NCBI GenBank assembly: GCA_007258455.2
Contig: VDFB02139324.1
Span: 62,001-126,000, forward strand
Direction: 5' to 3'
Source: Sequoia sempervirens
Lineage: Eukaryota > Streptophyta > Pinopsida > Cupressales > Cupressaceae
Length of the DNA: 64,000 bases
Every line of letters begins with the position of its first letter. Positions within the stretch are counted from its first letter, which is position 1. The position numbers and the translations under genes are program-made. The notes beneath the pieces were generated by a model. That model was not told the origin of the DNA, searched no databases, and saw only the letters and a list, made by a program, of their open reading frames with translations. Of the stretch, positions 43,013 through 55,049 are shown piece by piece.

Positions 43013-44452
43013 TGTTATCAACAAAACTAATACCTCACACTAATTGTCAAAGCAATAGTCTCAAGAAGCCACCCTAAGTGGCAGTTTAGAAATTCTGGAG
43101 GAATCTCTCTCACTTTGGACCTTCTACAGCCCATGAAGAATGGCTCTCTGATTACTTCTCTAGAAATACTCAACTATTCACAAACCCAACTTTCCCAAAC
43201 TATTTCAATTAAGCTTTTAGTTGTTTATTCGAAAAAGACAAATTGCAATATGAGAAAAGATTTAATATATAAAAATAAAACATCAATTTGAATAGTGCTT
43301 TATCCTTCACAAATTCTACAACCAAAACTTTCAACATAAATGCAAACAAAAGAATTTAACAGAAACTCTGAATCTGAAGTGTCAGGATCCAATAACTGAC
43401 ACTATTAATATGAAGTTGGAAGAAACTAGGCAAGATATCAGAGCCAGATAAATCTTAGTGAAACTAAACAAGAACCATGGGATGCAATTTAACATAAACT
43501 GATAGGAATTCAATTAAGGCAAGCAAAACCAATAAACCCAGGCAATTTAGTTTATTGGAAAGATAAAATCGTATTATAAAGACTGCCATTAGATTTCAAT
43601 ACATACAACTCATCTCTCAAATGGAGTTATACTTCTCAATCTTCATAAACTCTCACCTCAGCAACAAATTTTCTTTGCTAGACTCCAAATTTGGTATGAA
43701 AGCTATGCATTGTCCTTGGAATGTAGAAAAGTACCTCCTATATCTCATTGGGAAGACTTCAAAGGGTTGTTAAAGAAGCAATCCTATTATATATGCTGTG
43801 AGGAGGAACATGTGATGCAATGGCACTACTTCAAGCTAAGACAAGGGTAAAATATATAGGAGTACAAAAGCAAATTCTAGAAAAGAGCAGTTCAATTAGG
43901 AAAGATGTCATGGACAAAGAAGTTTTGATGAAATACATTGGAGGGTTGTTTGTGCATCTCAACAGACCTATTCCAATGGCTAAACCCTTGGATATCGATG
44001 CAGTGTGTCCCCAACAACACTATCTAGAATATAAGAAGAAAAGTCCTCTTCATTTAAGTGAAAGCATAAAGGAGGTCAACAGCAAGGAAGAGGGAAGAAC
44101 AATGACAAAGACAAAGGAATGTCCAACAAGAGTGCTAATATTCAGAAAGAAAGAGACTGTTTAACAAAACTAATACCTTGCACTAATTGTCAAAGCAATA
44201 ATCTCAAGAAGCCACCCTAGGTGGCAGTTTAGAAATTCTGGAAGAATATCTCACTTTGGACCTTTTACAGTCCATGGGGAATGACTCTCCGGGTACTTCT
44301 CTAGAAATGCTCAACTATTCACAAACCCCTCACTTTCTCAAACTATTTCAATCTAGCTTTAGTTGTTTATTGGAGAAAGACAAATTGCAATTTGAGAAAA
44401 GATTTAATATATTGAAATAAAACATCAATTTGAATGGTGTTTTATCCTTTAT
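43013..44452 (+). mobile_element. Gag-only element with ~300-bp terminal direct repeats
   Basis: Two direct repeats of about 300 bp (43013-43311 and 44158-44452) start TGTTATCAACAAAAC and TGTTTAACAAAAC and stay alignable throughout (CACTTTGGACCTT, ACTATTCACAAACCC, ATCAATTTGAAT). A purine tract, AGAAAGAAAGAGA, precedes the right copy, as a polypurine tract should. The internal 846 bp encodes only gag. This matches terminal-repeat retrotransposons with a gag domain (TR-GAG). No PBS or TSD could be assigned, and AAAGAGAC also precedes the left repeat. Confidence 0.55.
43690..44164 (+). pseudogene. Gag of the small LTR element, frameshifted
   Basis: First frame: PPISHWEDFKGLLKKQ then EEEHVMQWHYFKLRQG, the central gag motif (W-x-x-F...L...F). 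A frame change near 43840 leads into the next: RKDVMDKEVLMKYIGGLFVH and an acidic/basic tail, ending at the stop 44162. Both parts belong to a Ty3/gypsy-type gag domain. No zinc knuckle follows. Confidence 0.6.
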
Positions 44453-45278
44453 AAAGAGTGTCAGCATTACTTTTCCTTGCCAAATACATGTACAGAACAT
44501 CTTCTATGGTATTGATGTCGTGTTACAGAAATTGGTTGCAAGCCACCAAAAGTTCATTGATAGAGACCATGTGGAGGACCCGGTTTGTCAAAACAGGAGC
44601 ATTATATCCATTTTCCTTCACTTTTAAGACCATTAATAATAGTAGAAACATTAATTCTGAGCTATAATGTCCCGTTTTATTCCTAAATGTCTACAGCCTA
44701 TGTTTCAAAAGAAATCACTAAAGATAATTAATATCATGGCATTAAATAAATATTAAGTTGTTACGAATGGTCAACCAACATATGAAGAGTTGTAACTATT
44801 GAGGTGAAGAGGTGCGACTCCCTCAAACATGAGATACGAAAGGGAGAGCATTTCATTTGAGAAAGAGATCCATAACATCATTCAATCAATCAACTAAGAA
44901 TAAATATGATGTGACTCCTAATGCGAAAGTTTGTGACTCTTTCAAATATGAAAGGTTGTGACTCCCTCAATAATTAGATATAAAAGGGAGATCATTTCCT
45001 CGTGGAGAAAACATCAATCAAGTGGATTGGAAAAAAGGAAAATAAGAAATTGGAATATAATAGATCTATTGGAAATAAATATTATTCTAGCAAGAATATA
45101 ATTGGGAAGTAAGTTTTAAAATATAAATTAGGAATATGTAAATATATAGTATTATAATTGCATAATGAAATGATATTTGATTAACAAATTAATATAATAA
45201 GATTCCTTTAGCAATTTATTTTGAATTTATAGAAGTGTTTACAAATAGGGAGGCCAATCAACCTTTTGGGTTCACGAG

Positions 45279-45659
45279 ATGGGAAGTACCGGCTTCCCCT
45301 TCATCAAGTATGCCACCCCCGAGATGCAACACTCGTGGGGCCCGGGGCATATGAGTGCTCCCAAGCTTGTTGAGGGAGGCAGTCTTCATGCATCTTATCA
45401 AGCACAGCACCCCGAGATGCAGCACTCGTGGGCTGGGAGGCGTATGAGTGCTCTTGGGCTTGATCAAGGAGCTCCAAGGTGGACTAAGGGATGGTGTGGA
45501 GGACTTGAGATCCTGCCATGCTCATTGGCCAGGAGGCAGATGAGCACTCCTGGGCTTGAGAGAGACTTCTTACTTGAGGGTCTTCTCAAGTACGCCACCC
45601 CAAGATGGATGGACAAGGATCCACCCGTGCCCTTCCAATACAAGGACAACCATCCTTGA
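45279..45659 (+). repeat. GC-rich repeat, three units of 93/96 bp, open throughout
   Basis: ATGAGTGCTC-type anchors occur at 45351, 45444 and 45540 (spacing 93 and 96, both multiples of three). The plus strand is open for 126 codons with repeated PEMQHSWGPGHMSAPK and PEMQHSWAGRRMSALG blocks; the minus strand is also largely open. GC content is far above the surrounding intron. No known domain. It may be a minisatellite of foreign or gene-derived sequence. Confidence 0.5.
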
Positions 45660-47545
45660 GATTGCAGTTTGTAAATATTTCTAGTGAATTCCTAATATGA
45701 TTGGCCATTGGAATATGCCTTGGACTAATCATAATTGATGTTAAGTTATTTTGAATTCAAAGGTTAATGATGATATGAACTATAGATCTAACTACTATAA
45801 TGTTTTAGCTATAATGTATTGCCCTCAATATTATAATATTTTATGTATTAATTTGAATATAACCATAATATTGATACTTGTTATTACTAATATCAGTTTT
45901 TAGTGTTTATTATTGTTTTGCAGGCCTAAATCAAGTAACATCCCAAAAGGGGACATTGCATGAGCTCAAGATTGTCGTGTGTGGGTAGCGTATTTGAAAG
46001 CTGAAAGGGGAGAACAAGCACCTATTGCATAATCTTAGAGAAACACATGACCAGTGACTTTTGCTAGAAAAGCTTCATGCTACATTTATGGTGATATTTT
46101 TTATTTTTTCAAGTTCCAGTGGCCTCGAAGGATTCCCATGTGAGCTTTACAAAGCCACTTGAGATCTTGAGAAGCTGAATTTGCTTGAAGTTTAGGAGGA
46201 AGATGTGAAAACCCAATCCCTTGAAGTTGAAATCTAACCGATATGATAAAATATAAATTTGTTACTAGAGACCCCGTTGAATCACAATTTGGCCGTCAAC
46301 CATGTCATTCAACTTGTCTTACAAAATTCTAAGATAAAGCACTTTCTCTTAGAGTGAAGAATGTGCATCTTACTTAGTTAACACCCAAGCATACTGACTT
46401 CATCCAGAATAGAGCACAGTTTAAAAACATCATTGTTGTGTTGGAAGGTATAGAACATGGTGCCCCATGAATCTACTTTTTCCAATATTGTATTCGCTAT
46501 ATCCAAAAGTATATGATAGGATCACAAAATTTATATTTTTCATTTTTATTAATTTACAGCTCTCAACCTCTGTTCCTTTCTTCATAAAACTTGAAAGCAA
46601 TAGATTTTTTTCAACTCACATTTTGGCCTGTCTCACCATTAACAATGTCGATTAAAAAACTGGTTGACCTGTATAGATAAATTTGAGGAGAATGCTATTG
46701 GTCCCAAACTTGTAGATACTTGCTGCGAAATTTTCCACTATGTGCCTACTTAGAGAATTGAGCAGGTTGAAATTAAGGGTATTAACTTGCATGGGCCCAC
46801 TCATAAACAATATATTGATGGCCAGAATAATAATGATTCCTTCTACTTTCACTAAGGAAAAAGAATCAGTTTACAATGCTCTGGAATGCTTTTGTACTTT
46901 TAGCAAGGCCTCTCGTTACAACATTAATGTCCAACAATTTAATGTTCCAGATATCAACAACTATGAGATGCCTTCACTACACTAATGAATTTTAAGGACA
47001 GAAATGCAACCATGGAAGATTATCATGGGTGTGGGATGGAGATGTATTGTAGATCTCTTACATTAGCTAACTTCAGGTGAGCCATATATAAGAGATCCCT
47101 TGACAAACAAAACATAAACGGGATAAATTAAAAAATATCAACTTCTGTATTGTACAGTCCTAAGACAAAAGTTCTAATTCATTAATTAATCTCCCAAGAA
47201 CTAGACTAAAGTGCTTGCCTTTTAAGAAATAATAAGATGATTAATTGATAATTTGGTTGCCTTATATTTCAGCATATTTCGTTCAAATTGTGTTTCAACT
47301 TCAACTCTTACTTGTCTGATGGTAACTCCTAAAGTTGAAAATCATTTATAATTTGTCAGCATAAGGTACAAACTTCAAAGAGAATGTTACTGAATTTGTA
47401 AATGAGATTGAGAGAATCAACTGGAATTGTGTTAGAATTGAGAAAAATGTTGGCACACAACATTTTTTCAGACCACCATGTTTGCAAATAAAGTAAAAAT
47501 GACTACTAACGGTTTAAAAAAATACCATTATTATTTTAGAATTAC

Positions 47546-47716
47546 CTTCCTCCAAAGTCTCTTGAGTGCGGAAAACTGCCGCATTATTCTGCATCACCCT
47601 CTGCATGTTTAGGCGTATCTTGGAAGTAGGTAAGCTACCGTTTGAATTCCTTAATTTATCCAGCCAAGCAATTGTCTTTTCTCCAGCATTGTTTGGCAAA
47701 GGTTTCTGATTTTGAC
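47546..47716 (-). CDS. SDH1: SDH1 exon: NAGEKTIAWLDKLR..TQETLEEG
   Basis: 171 bp. Acceptor GAACAG|GT chosen because it gives GQNQKPLPNNAGEKT, which fits the KPL-AGEKT region of plant SDH1; an alternative acceptor (ATCAG|AAACC) nine bases further in keeps the same frame. The exon continues IAWLDKLRNSNGSLPTSKIR, LNMQRVMQNNAAVF and RTQETLEE, ending G|GTAATT. Upstream exons are not found between here and 64,000. Confidence 0.93.
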
Positions 47717-48499
47717 CTGTTCTTTCATGCCAAAAAGGTTTAAAAAGTTAATGTACTCTGGTTATGACAGCCCAAGATTCAAAGAACAAATTGGAAATAA
47801 TAAATGAGTAGCAAGCTTTGAGGCTGTCACGCATTCCATAATAAACATTATAGTGACATAAAATACAAAAAAATTCATCACACAAATTAGTTTTCACACA
47901 AAATATAAGAAGCCTACTTTGGAGCCCCAGAAAACAAGTTGAGAGCCTTAAAAAAATTCACTAGCTAAAGTAGACCAGGTACAACATGCTCACATCCGGT
48001 CTGAGATAACCTAAATATGGCTCTTTGTATTGCTTTGTGAACTTCATGTTTAATCAATCTAAGAAATATTGACTAGAGCCATGTGCTGTGCCTCATAAGC
48101 TGACATTTTGTGAAATTCGCTTCCAACCTTGTGCTTTGGCCCTTCGTATATCTCTTGGTCTCTGTTGCTAATGTGCTTATTTAATATTGCCAAGAATGAT
48201 TCAAGGGAGCTCTTACATTAATCTTCTAGCTTTTGTATAACATCTCCATTGTTGGTGTTCTACCAAGCTTTAAGTTTGCAGTCATGGCAGCCTGGTTCTA
48301 AAAGTGCCTAAGACTTGTGCCCTTTACTAGTACACTTTATTCTATTTAAATATTGACCTGCCATTTGTTGTTGCCCATAACTTAAGTCTTTTCCTTGTGT
48401 GTGTTTGGTGACTGGGCACCAGAATTTTCACACCGGCCATATGCAGCTGCAAATGTTCTCTATGCTCTGCTGCAAAACAGCAAAAGCTATAGGTGTACA

Positions 48500-49960
48500 C
48501 TTTAGCTGTGGCCATTCCACCATTGATCATGTGTCAATCAACACCCTCTGTCAAATGCTGACATGGTTTAACTTTCAAATAGTGGAGTCAAATGTGAATG
48601 TGTGGCCTTCTATGGGAAATTCAAGCTCATGTGTATCATATTCATTTGTCAGGAGCAAGGTATGTCAGTTCCTATATGCCCTATATAATAATGAACTAAT
48701 CAAAGTTTGCCAAGTGGCCCAACGATTTAAATATAGTGGGCCCACATTATCTATTTGGCTGGGATCACAACGGAGCATACAATGTGACAGTCAAGCTACA
48801 TGTCTATTTCCTACTGCACAACAGTGAAGCAGTGAAACGTAGCATCTTTGGCCATAGTGTTTCACCCCTAGCCATTGATCTTAGTTTGACCAACGGGCCA
48901 TTAAACGAAGCAAAAATGAGGCAATAATAAAAAGCGAGGGGGCCACTTTCAACGCATACATGACCTAATGTGACATGATTCCTTTTGTCAATAGATGAGT
49001 ATGTGGAGGACTCATGTGGGTCCACATAGTGGTGAATTCATTTGGGCAATTATTGAATATGTGCTCGCACAAGTTTCATTCGATGGCAAAGTTTATATGG
49101 GTTGCATCGTGTTTAGTGGGGCACAATGTTAAGGTGCAGATTAGATGGTTGATTTATAATGTTGCCACATGTCATCAAGAGATGAAAGTAGTGGCTCACT
49201 TCTATCTATTCAATGGAGACTCGCAACTATTTTATGTCTCCACTAAGATTGAATGTCGTTGACATGTTCAGTTCTCATTGCTCCACAGCTGAATGGAAAA
49301 AGGTGAGGAACCCCCCATATATGCTTTGCCCATATTGCCCTAGCCATTGACCATCTTTTGATCAACATGGATCATTGACTGCGGTTGAACTTTGACGTAT
49401 AGCGGTAGTGAATCAAAAGGGAATATGCTGGAATATTTGGCATTGTTGGCCAACTCCTATTGGTTAAAAGAACAAGTGTGCTAAATTTTAAGCAATCCAC
49501 CCATGCGACAATGAATGACAAATTGCCATGTGGTTTGAGTTGGCATATTTGATGGGCCTGATAATTGTTTAGTCTTTGCGGCTAAAGTGAAAGGTGTAAA
49601 GCTATGCTTGGGGAAATCAATGAAAAGGAGGACATGGCATTGGTGGTCGATGCTCATTAGATACTGTTAAAAGACCGATATGCAATTTCTTAGTGCAAGT
49701 GCTTTTGAGGGCTTGTTTCTAGTGATGAATCTAGTATTGGCACATGGTCTTAGGTGGCATGTTTGGCTGGTCCACCCAATTTACTTGGCCGAAGGCTTGA
49801 CTACATATTTGAGGACACTAAATGATGTAATATGGGCAACATATTCGTCTCTTATTTCACTGTGGTGAAATGGTGAATGGTAAAGACCTTCACATTTGTT
49901 CTCCTCATTTCACCCTCGGTCATTGATCTTGTGGCAATCAGCCTAGTTTGTTAATCAAAG
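48500..49960. repeat. Four diverged copies of a CCATTGATC block
   Basis: Related blocks at about 48510, 48868, 49340 and 49915, each CCATTGATC (or CATTGACC) followed by T-TG--AATCAAC or similar, with preceding TTTCACCC/GCCC. Spacing grows from about 360 to 575 bp. Several neighbouring GTGGGCCCAC/GGGTCCACATAG words also recur. No coding motif; an old tandemly expanded LTR or satellite-like unit is possible. Confidence 0.35.
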
Positions 49961-50589
49961 GCTAGAGTTAAAACTAGTTAAGCCATCTTGCCAATAGAAA
50001 GCAATATGTTATGAATGCAATTGAGGAAATAGTGCAAAAACAGGTAGAGTGCGTTGAAATTTTAATGGTGCCTCTAGGATCTGTTATGAAGAGGCCAAGT
50101 CTTGAATGCTCAGTTAGCAATAAGGTGGATGTTTGCAGGTAAAATTGATTTGTGGAGTTAAGAAATGCAAAGGATATAGCTAAGGAATTAATGAAAATTG
50201 GAAAAGCCCATGTTGCTTGCTAAAACCAACAAGGATGAAGACCTTGTGAAGCACAGACTACCTTGCATCCATTAATTGACACCATAAACCAATAAATTTA
50301 AATATTTGAAGGAAATTTTTCCCTTGTTCTACATAGATTTGATTTAGGAAGACATTCTATTGTACCAAATATATGGGCATCATGATTGACACTTGCCAAA
50401 TATTGAAATATTTCTTTGCAAACTTGAACCAGTGTCCAATACAACTTCAATGAATTCAATGCTTCAACAAAGAGGTTGTTGCAACAAATTCAATAAAAAT
50501 GCCTTGCAATAATGTAGATTGCAACAAGTGTCATCAACATAGAATTTCTAAATCATAATGGTTGGTTATATATACCATAGATTGCAAAC

Positions 50590-51625
50590 TTGACAACTTG
50601 TCGAGTACTCATGAGTTTTTTACGTGCAAATGTACTCATAAGTAAAACGTACAGATTTTTTTGCAGTCATACAAAAAAACTTGCTGAGTTTTTTGACAAG
50701 TTTGAACTTAAAAAACTCGCTATGGATAGGACATGCGTCAAACAAGGAAAATGCAGGGAAAATACTAAAAACACACAGAAATCTGTCTTTAAAACCCCCA
50801 TCCATTCTTTTTAAACACACACAGCAGCAAGCAGGCATTCTAAAGAAAATTCGAAAGACTTTAGGAAATTCAAAGAACAAATTTATGAAATTTCAGATTC
50901 ACAATAGGTTAGTTCATTTTCTTTTTTTCCTTTTTTCAAGCATATAAATTTGTAAATCATTTCTAATTTTTTAACATATCAAATTTGATTGGATTGAATT
51001 GATTCAATTAGTCTAAATTTTTTTGTTGATTAAAATTAAAAGGATTTACGCTTATTTGAATCATTTTTTTTGAATTTTTTTATTTTTTCTGAATATAGGG
51101 TTAAAAGATGTTATTTTTGTCAAATTCATCAATTCAATTGCCATATTACTGTATTGTGTTTAAATTTTTTAAATGCATTTTCTACATGATTCTTTTAAAT
51201 CATATTCAAATTGCTATATATTTTAATCACTATTGATTTGTTCTTATCAATATTGCAAGTTAATATACAATCACAATGGCATCCATCTTTGCATCTAGTT
51301 TGAACTCAACAAGTGGAAGCCATCCCGTTGGAATTAGACCACTTAGAAGCTGTGACCCCACTTGGAAATATGTGATAATGGGACTAGTAGCATGGACTGT
51401 GATTTGTACATAGAGCTCAGAGAAACTTAATGGAGGCATCAATTACCTCAAATGCCATCTTTCAAGCATTCCTAATCGCTACCTAAGCCATGTCCAACAA
51501 TTCCAAAAGAAGTGAAACGAGAGATGATGGTACTTCTTACATCATTGGATGAAAAGGAATTAGAGAGGGCCAAGGCACAAGCAGCCATAGAAGCAGTCAT
51601 TGCTCCTAATTTTCCAACACAACCC
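50590..51625 (+). mobile_element. Truncated hAT element, 5' part
   Basis: Left part has repeats of ACTCATRAGT/ACTCGC and a CTTGTC..GACAAG inverted pair, as in a hAT subterminal region; then a T-rich stretch and a BED-finger transposase start (51276). It is cut at 51625 by insertion of a Copia element whose LTR begins at 51626. The rest should reappear on the far side of the nested insertions, beyond the window. The left boundary is approximate. Confidence 0.55.
51276..51625 (+). pseudogene. hAT transposase N-terminus (BED finger), dead
   Basis: Starts MASIFASSLNST; contains DPTWKYVIMG, then AWTVICT-stop, then EKLNGGINYLKCHLSSIPN, the BED-finger layout in which the second cysteine has been lost to a TAG/S change. 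After further frame changes it ends LDEKELERAKAQAAIEAVIA. A different hAT family from the intact one at 37 kb. Confidence 0.65.
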
Positions 51626-52406
51626 TGTTGATGTTCATACCAGCGTCGGTCTTGACTTCCAGCCGATCTACCTTACATATTTGAATAAATTAGATGATAG
51701 TCTTTGACTATCTAATTTATAAATATGTTGCGATTTAATGAAGAAGCACGTATTCTTAAGAAGATGCAATTTATTTAAGGCCGACTTCATTTGTTAAGAA
51801 GGATTATGATTTGTTTATTGAGGCCGACTTCCATGAAGATGTAATTTCTTAAAGCTGACTTCATACTCCATGAGACGATTTTACTAGGCACGATCTTCCA
51901 TACAAAGGCGTCATTTATTATTGGTGGCCGACTCTTGGTGAAGGCCGACTTGAGAACATTTGAAGAGGCACGTCCTCTCTCAAATGTTGTATATATATTC
52001 GATGTTTCACTTCTTTGTAATCATTCATTATTCAGTTCATGTTCTTCATATGCGAGTTCAAGTCAAGAGCAGAAATTCGAGTTATTAGTCTCAGATTGGT
52101 TATTGATTATCCTTCATCAAGTGTGAAGTCTTCAAGGCAGTTCGATATCTATTGTGGCTGTATTCTGTATCAGCAAATTGTTATCTTGAATTGGCTGAGT
52201 TGCATCCTTCTTTGGTGCTCATATTGGCCTTCATATTGGCCTATTGTAAAAGGAGATTTTCATTGTTGAGATTCAATATATAAGTGATATATTGTTGCTG
52301 GGTTTTTCTCCCTCAAAAGGAGGGTTTTCCCAGGGTATCTGCTGTGTTATTGTGTCTGATTTTGAATTAATTTTCTGTGCATTTAATCTGATCACTAAAA
52401 CTAACA
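51626..52406 (+). mobile_element. Copia 5' LTR (781 bp)
   Basis: Starts TGTTGATG and ends AACTAACA, giving TGTT/AACA ends. TATA box (TATATATA) at about 51989. Upstream of it are five GGCCGACTT-like words (51779-51950), a short array in U3. The PBS abuts the 3' end exactly. Left flanking 5-mer AACCC would be the TSD; its partner is outside the window. Confidence 0.85.
51779..51960 (+). repeat. GGCCGACTT motif array in the Copia U3
   Basis: GGCCGACTT, GGCCGACTT, AGCTGACTT, GGCCGACTC and GGCCGACTT occur within about 180 bp, each followed by variable AT-rich sequence, just upstream of the TATA box. A candidate upstream activating array. Confidence 0.65.
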
Positions 52407-52421
52407 TGGTATCAAAGCAGG
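52407..52421 (+). promoter_or_regulatory. Copia primer-binding site
   Basis: TGGTATCAAAGCAGG directly follows the LTR end; it matches the initiator-Met PBS TGGTATCAGAGC with one change. It primes minus-strand cDNA in Copia elements. Confidence 0.9.
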
Positions 52422-52507
52422 TTTGAGGAGATCCTGATCAGATTTGTTTATACAGCGATATCCTATTCTCTCCCTTATAATTCTTGTCTATCTCTACCTT
52501 TGTCAAG

Positions 52508-53578
52508 ATGGTGAGCGGTTTGAAGATTGAGGATAGACTCGAAGGAGCATCAAACTTCACCTCATGGAGATTTAGGATCATGCTTACCTTGCATGAAAAT
52601 GACTTGGGTGAGTTTGTGGAGTCCAGTGTTCCTGAACCTGAGGAGGAAGAAGAGAAGTTGCAATGGGTGAAGAAAGATATCAAGGCAATGAAAATATTGG
52701 TTGATTCCGTCAAGGATCATATCGTTCCTATTGTCTCTAAGTTCAAGACGGCAAGAGACATGTTTAAGACATTGGAAGAAATGTATGAAATCAACAATGC
52801 CAGCCGAGCACTTGCACTGAAGCAACAACTACACCATGTGAAGATGGCGAAAGGAGAATCTGTGATTGCTTATTTCATGAGAATTTCAGATTTGAGAGAT
52901 CAGCTCCCAACAATTGGGCATATGGTTCATGACAAAGACCTGACTATGCTTGCTCTCAATGGTCTTCCCTTGTCTTGGGAATCCTACATTCAGGGAATCA
53001 GTGCAAAATCAAAATTGCCTAAGTTTGATCGTCTAAGGTCATATTGCATTCAAGAAGAATCAAGGTTGGTGGCAAGATGCGTTGGTCAAAGTTCAAAGAA
53101 TGAAGACATTCATGTTCTCGCCTCCCATGCTTCAAAGAAGAAAGGTAAAGATGGAAGGAAAGGGTTCTTTAAGAGGAATTGACCTAAGGGAAATGATGAT
53201 GCACCTGCCTCCAAGAAGAAGAGAGACATGTCCAAGATTCAATGCTTTAGGTGTGATAAGTTTGGCCACTTTGCTAAGCATTGTCCAACTAGACCTAAGC
53301 AACAAGCCACCGTTGCAAATGTTGATGATGCTTCTCCGCAGAAGGATTCATGTGAATACTTGTTCTATTCCGCATTGTCAAGCAATGTACCTACAGATAC
53401 CAGCACTTGGCTGATTGGCAGTGGTGCTTCTCAACACATCACTCGATTTAAGGAGCACTTATCAAGTTTGATGGACAAAGAATTTTCCGAACAAGTCATT
53501 ATCGGAGATGATGCTGGCTATTCCGTGAAAGGGATTGGGACCTCTACTCTACATTTGGATTCTGGCATTACACTTTAG
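52508..53578 (+). pseudogene. Copia gag and protease
   Basis: Start MVSGLKIEDRLEGASNF; UBN2-type gag domain with TWR/W-F-I motif and a LALKQQLHHVKMAKGESV helix; TGA at 53180-53182, then the same frame continues to the knuckle CFRCDKFGHFAKHC (about 53246) and the protease WLIGSGASQHIT (about 53409), in which the catalytic D of the D-S-G-A motif is G. It ends at a TAG (53576-53578) before LRDVLYVP. One frame throughout, interrupted only by stops. Confidence 0.85.
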
Positions 53579-55049
53579 TTGAGAGATGTTTTGTATGTCC
53601 CAGGAATCAAGCGCAATCTTATTTCTATTTCAGCTCTAGAAGATGAAGGATATCAAGTTGCCTTCTCCAAAGGCAAAGTTCTTGTGTGAATGGAAAATTC
53701 CAGTTTCAAGGATACTCAAGTAATTGGTGTTAGACATGAAAGCCTCTATAGCCTATGTACGCGTCCTCTACAAGCATTAGTTCATGATTCTTCAAGCCTA
53801 TGTGATCTGTGGCATCGAAGATTGGCACACCTCCACTTCCGAGCCTTACCTATCATGGAGAAGATGGTCACGGGACTTCCCAAGTTCAATCAAGAGCATG
53901 AAGGAACTTGCAAAGGATGTGTTATGGGTAAGAATTCAAAAGCCCCTTTCCACAGTAGAGAAAGTAGATCTAAGTGTATTTTAGACCTTATTCATTCTGA
54001 TTTATGTGGACCTATGTTTGTTCCTTCTTCGAGTGGTTTCTTGTATTATGTTCTTTTCATTGATGATCTTCTGGATTTATTTTTTTGAAAAGCAAAATTA
54101 CGAAGTGTTAGAAGGTTCAAAAGAGTTCAAAGCTCTTGTGAGAAGTCTTTCCCTAAGGCAAGAATCAAGATCCTCAAATCTGATAATGGAGGAGAATACA
54201 CCTCTGGTAGCTTTCAAAATTTCTATGTTGATGATGGGATTAAGAGAGAGTTTTGTGTTCCCTACAATCCTCAATAGAATGGTGTTGCAGAGAGAAAGAA
54301 CGGGACGATCGTGGAAGTAGCCAGGATCTACAAACCTTCTTATGGGCAGAAGCTTCTAGGACTGTTGTATATATTCAAAATAGAAGTCCTCACAAGGTCT
54401 TGGAGAATATGACTCCGAAAGAAGCCTTTACAGGGAAGAAGCCCAAGGTTAGTCATTTGAGGATCTTTGGATGTCCTATCTATGTTCATGTTCCAAAAGA
54501 GAAGAGAACTAAGTCAGAGCCTTCTGGCAAGAAGGGAATATTTGTGGGCTACAATGAGACATCAAAAGCTTACAGGATATACGTTCCAGGTTAGAAGTTG
54601 ATTGAAATCAGTAGAGATATCACATTCGAGGAAGATGTTGCATTTAGAAGATCCAAGGGAACTCATGTGGAGATTGACTATGATGAGCCTCCTCAAGATA
54701 TGGAAGTTGACCATACTCCTGAGATTCAGAGGGAGACTTCAGAACCGAAGGAAGATGTTGATCCAGTTGAGCCCTTGGAACCTATTGATGGGCCTACCGA
54801 TATTGTGATTAGAAGGAAGAGACCCTCTTTGGGCTAGACAAACTATGCAAGAGGCTGAAAGGTTCGCAGCTCCCAGAGGGACATTCAGAGAAAGTAAATG
54901 GCCACATAAGTTCTCCAGTTATGTTGCCTTGATGAGTCAGATTATTGAGTCTAAGCCTTCTAGTGTGGAAGAAGCTTCAAATCAACAAGTTTGGAAAGAT
55001 GCTATGACAGAGGAGTACTAATCAATTCTCAAGAATGATGTTTGGGACA
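53579..55049 (+). pseudogene. Copia integrase and start of RT
   Basis: LRDVLYVPGIKRNLIS, then a GAG-pre-integrase zinc site (LWHRRLAHLHF with H-H, and CKGC), the integrase core with LIHSDLCGPM and, in another frame, KSDNGGEYTS and NGVAERKN (the D-D-E set), the HLRIFGCPIYVHVPK and KGIFVGY motifs, an acidic linker, and WKDAMTEEY..LKNDVW starting RT at about 54985. Stops at 53687, 54086, 54274, 54592 and 55019; frameshifts near 54090 and 54300. Truncated by insertion at 55050. Confidence 0.85.

Larger units (their letters stand above)
35162..47545 (-). other. 12.4-kb SDH1 intron
   Basis: Holds the solo LTR with nested hAT (35696-42907), the gag-only element (43013-44452) and the GC-rich repeat (45279-45659). 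The stretches 44460-45250 and 45665-47540 are AT-rich and contain no gene I can support. Donor GTAATT, acceptor ATTAG. Confidence 0.85.
23160..47716 (-). other. SDH1: SDH1 gene, 3' part: five exons across 24.6 kb
   Basis: Gene-level entry. Exons on the minus strand: 47716-47546, 35161-35092, 34930-34810, 34702-34665, 23262-23160. Joined, they give 166 residues of uninterrupted reading to the stop, colinear with the C-terminus of plant succinate dehydrogenase flavoprotein subunit (complex II, mitochondrial matrix side of the inner membrane; succinate to fumarate). Introns: 12,384, 161, 107 and 11,402 bp, plus a further one entering from beyond 64,000. All junctions are GT..AG with matching phases. 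The FAD-binding N-terminal part lies outside the window. No disabling change is seen, so the gene appears functional. Confidence 0.92.
51626..55049 (+). mobile_element. Ty1/Copia element, 5' LTR to start of RT, interrupted
   Basis: 5' LTR 51626-52406, PBS, gag, zinc knuckle, protease, integrase and the first residues of RT, in order on the plus strand. It stops at 55049 inside NDVWDM, the very start of the RT domain, where a minus-strand LTR element begins. RT, RNase H and the 3' LTR should lie beyond 64,000. Many stops and at least two frameshifts. Confidence 0.85.

Noticed and set aside
46740..46985. A short ORF as an SDH1 exon
   Set aside because: It is on the opposite strand and has no similarity to SDH1; chance frame in intron DNA.
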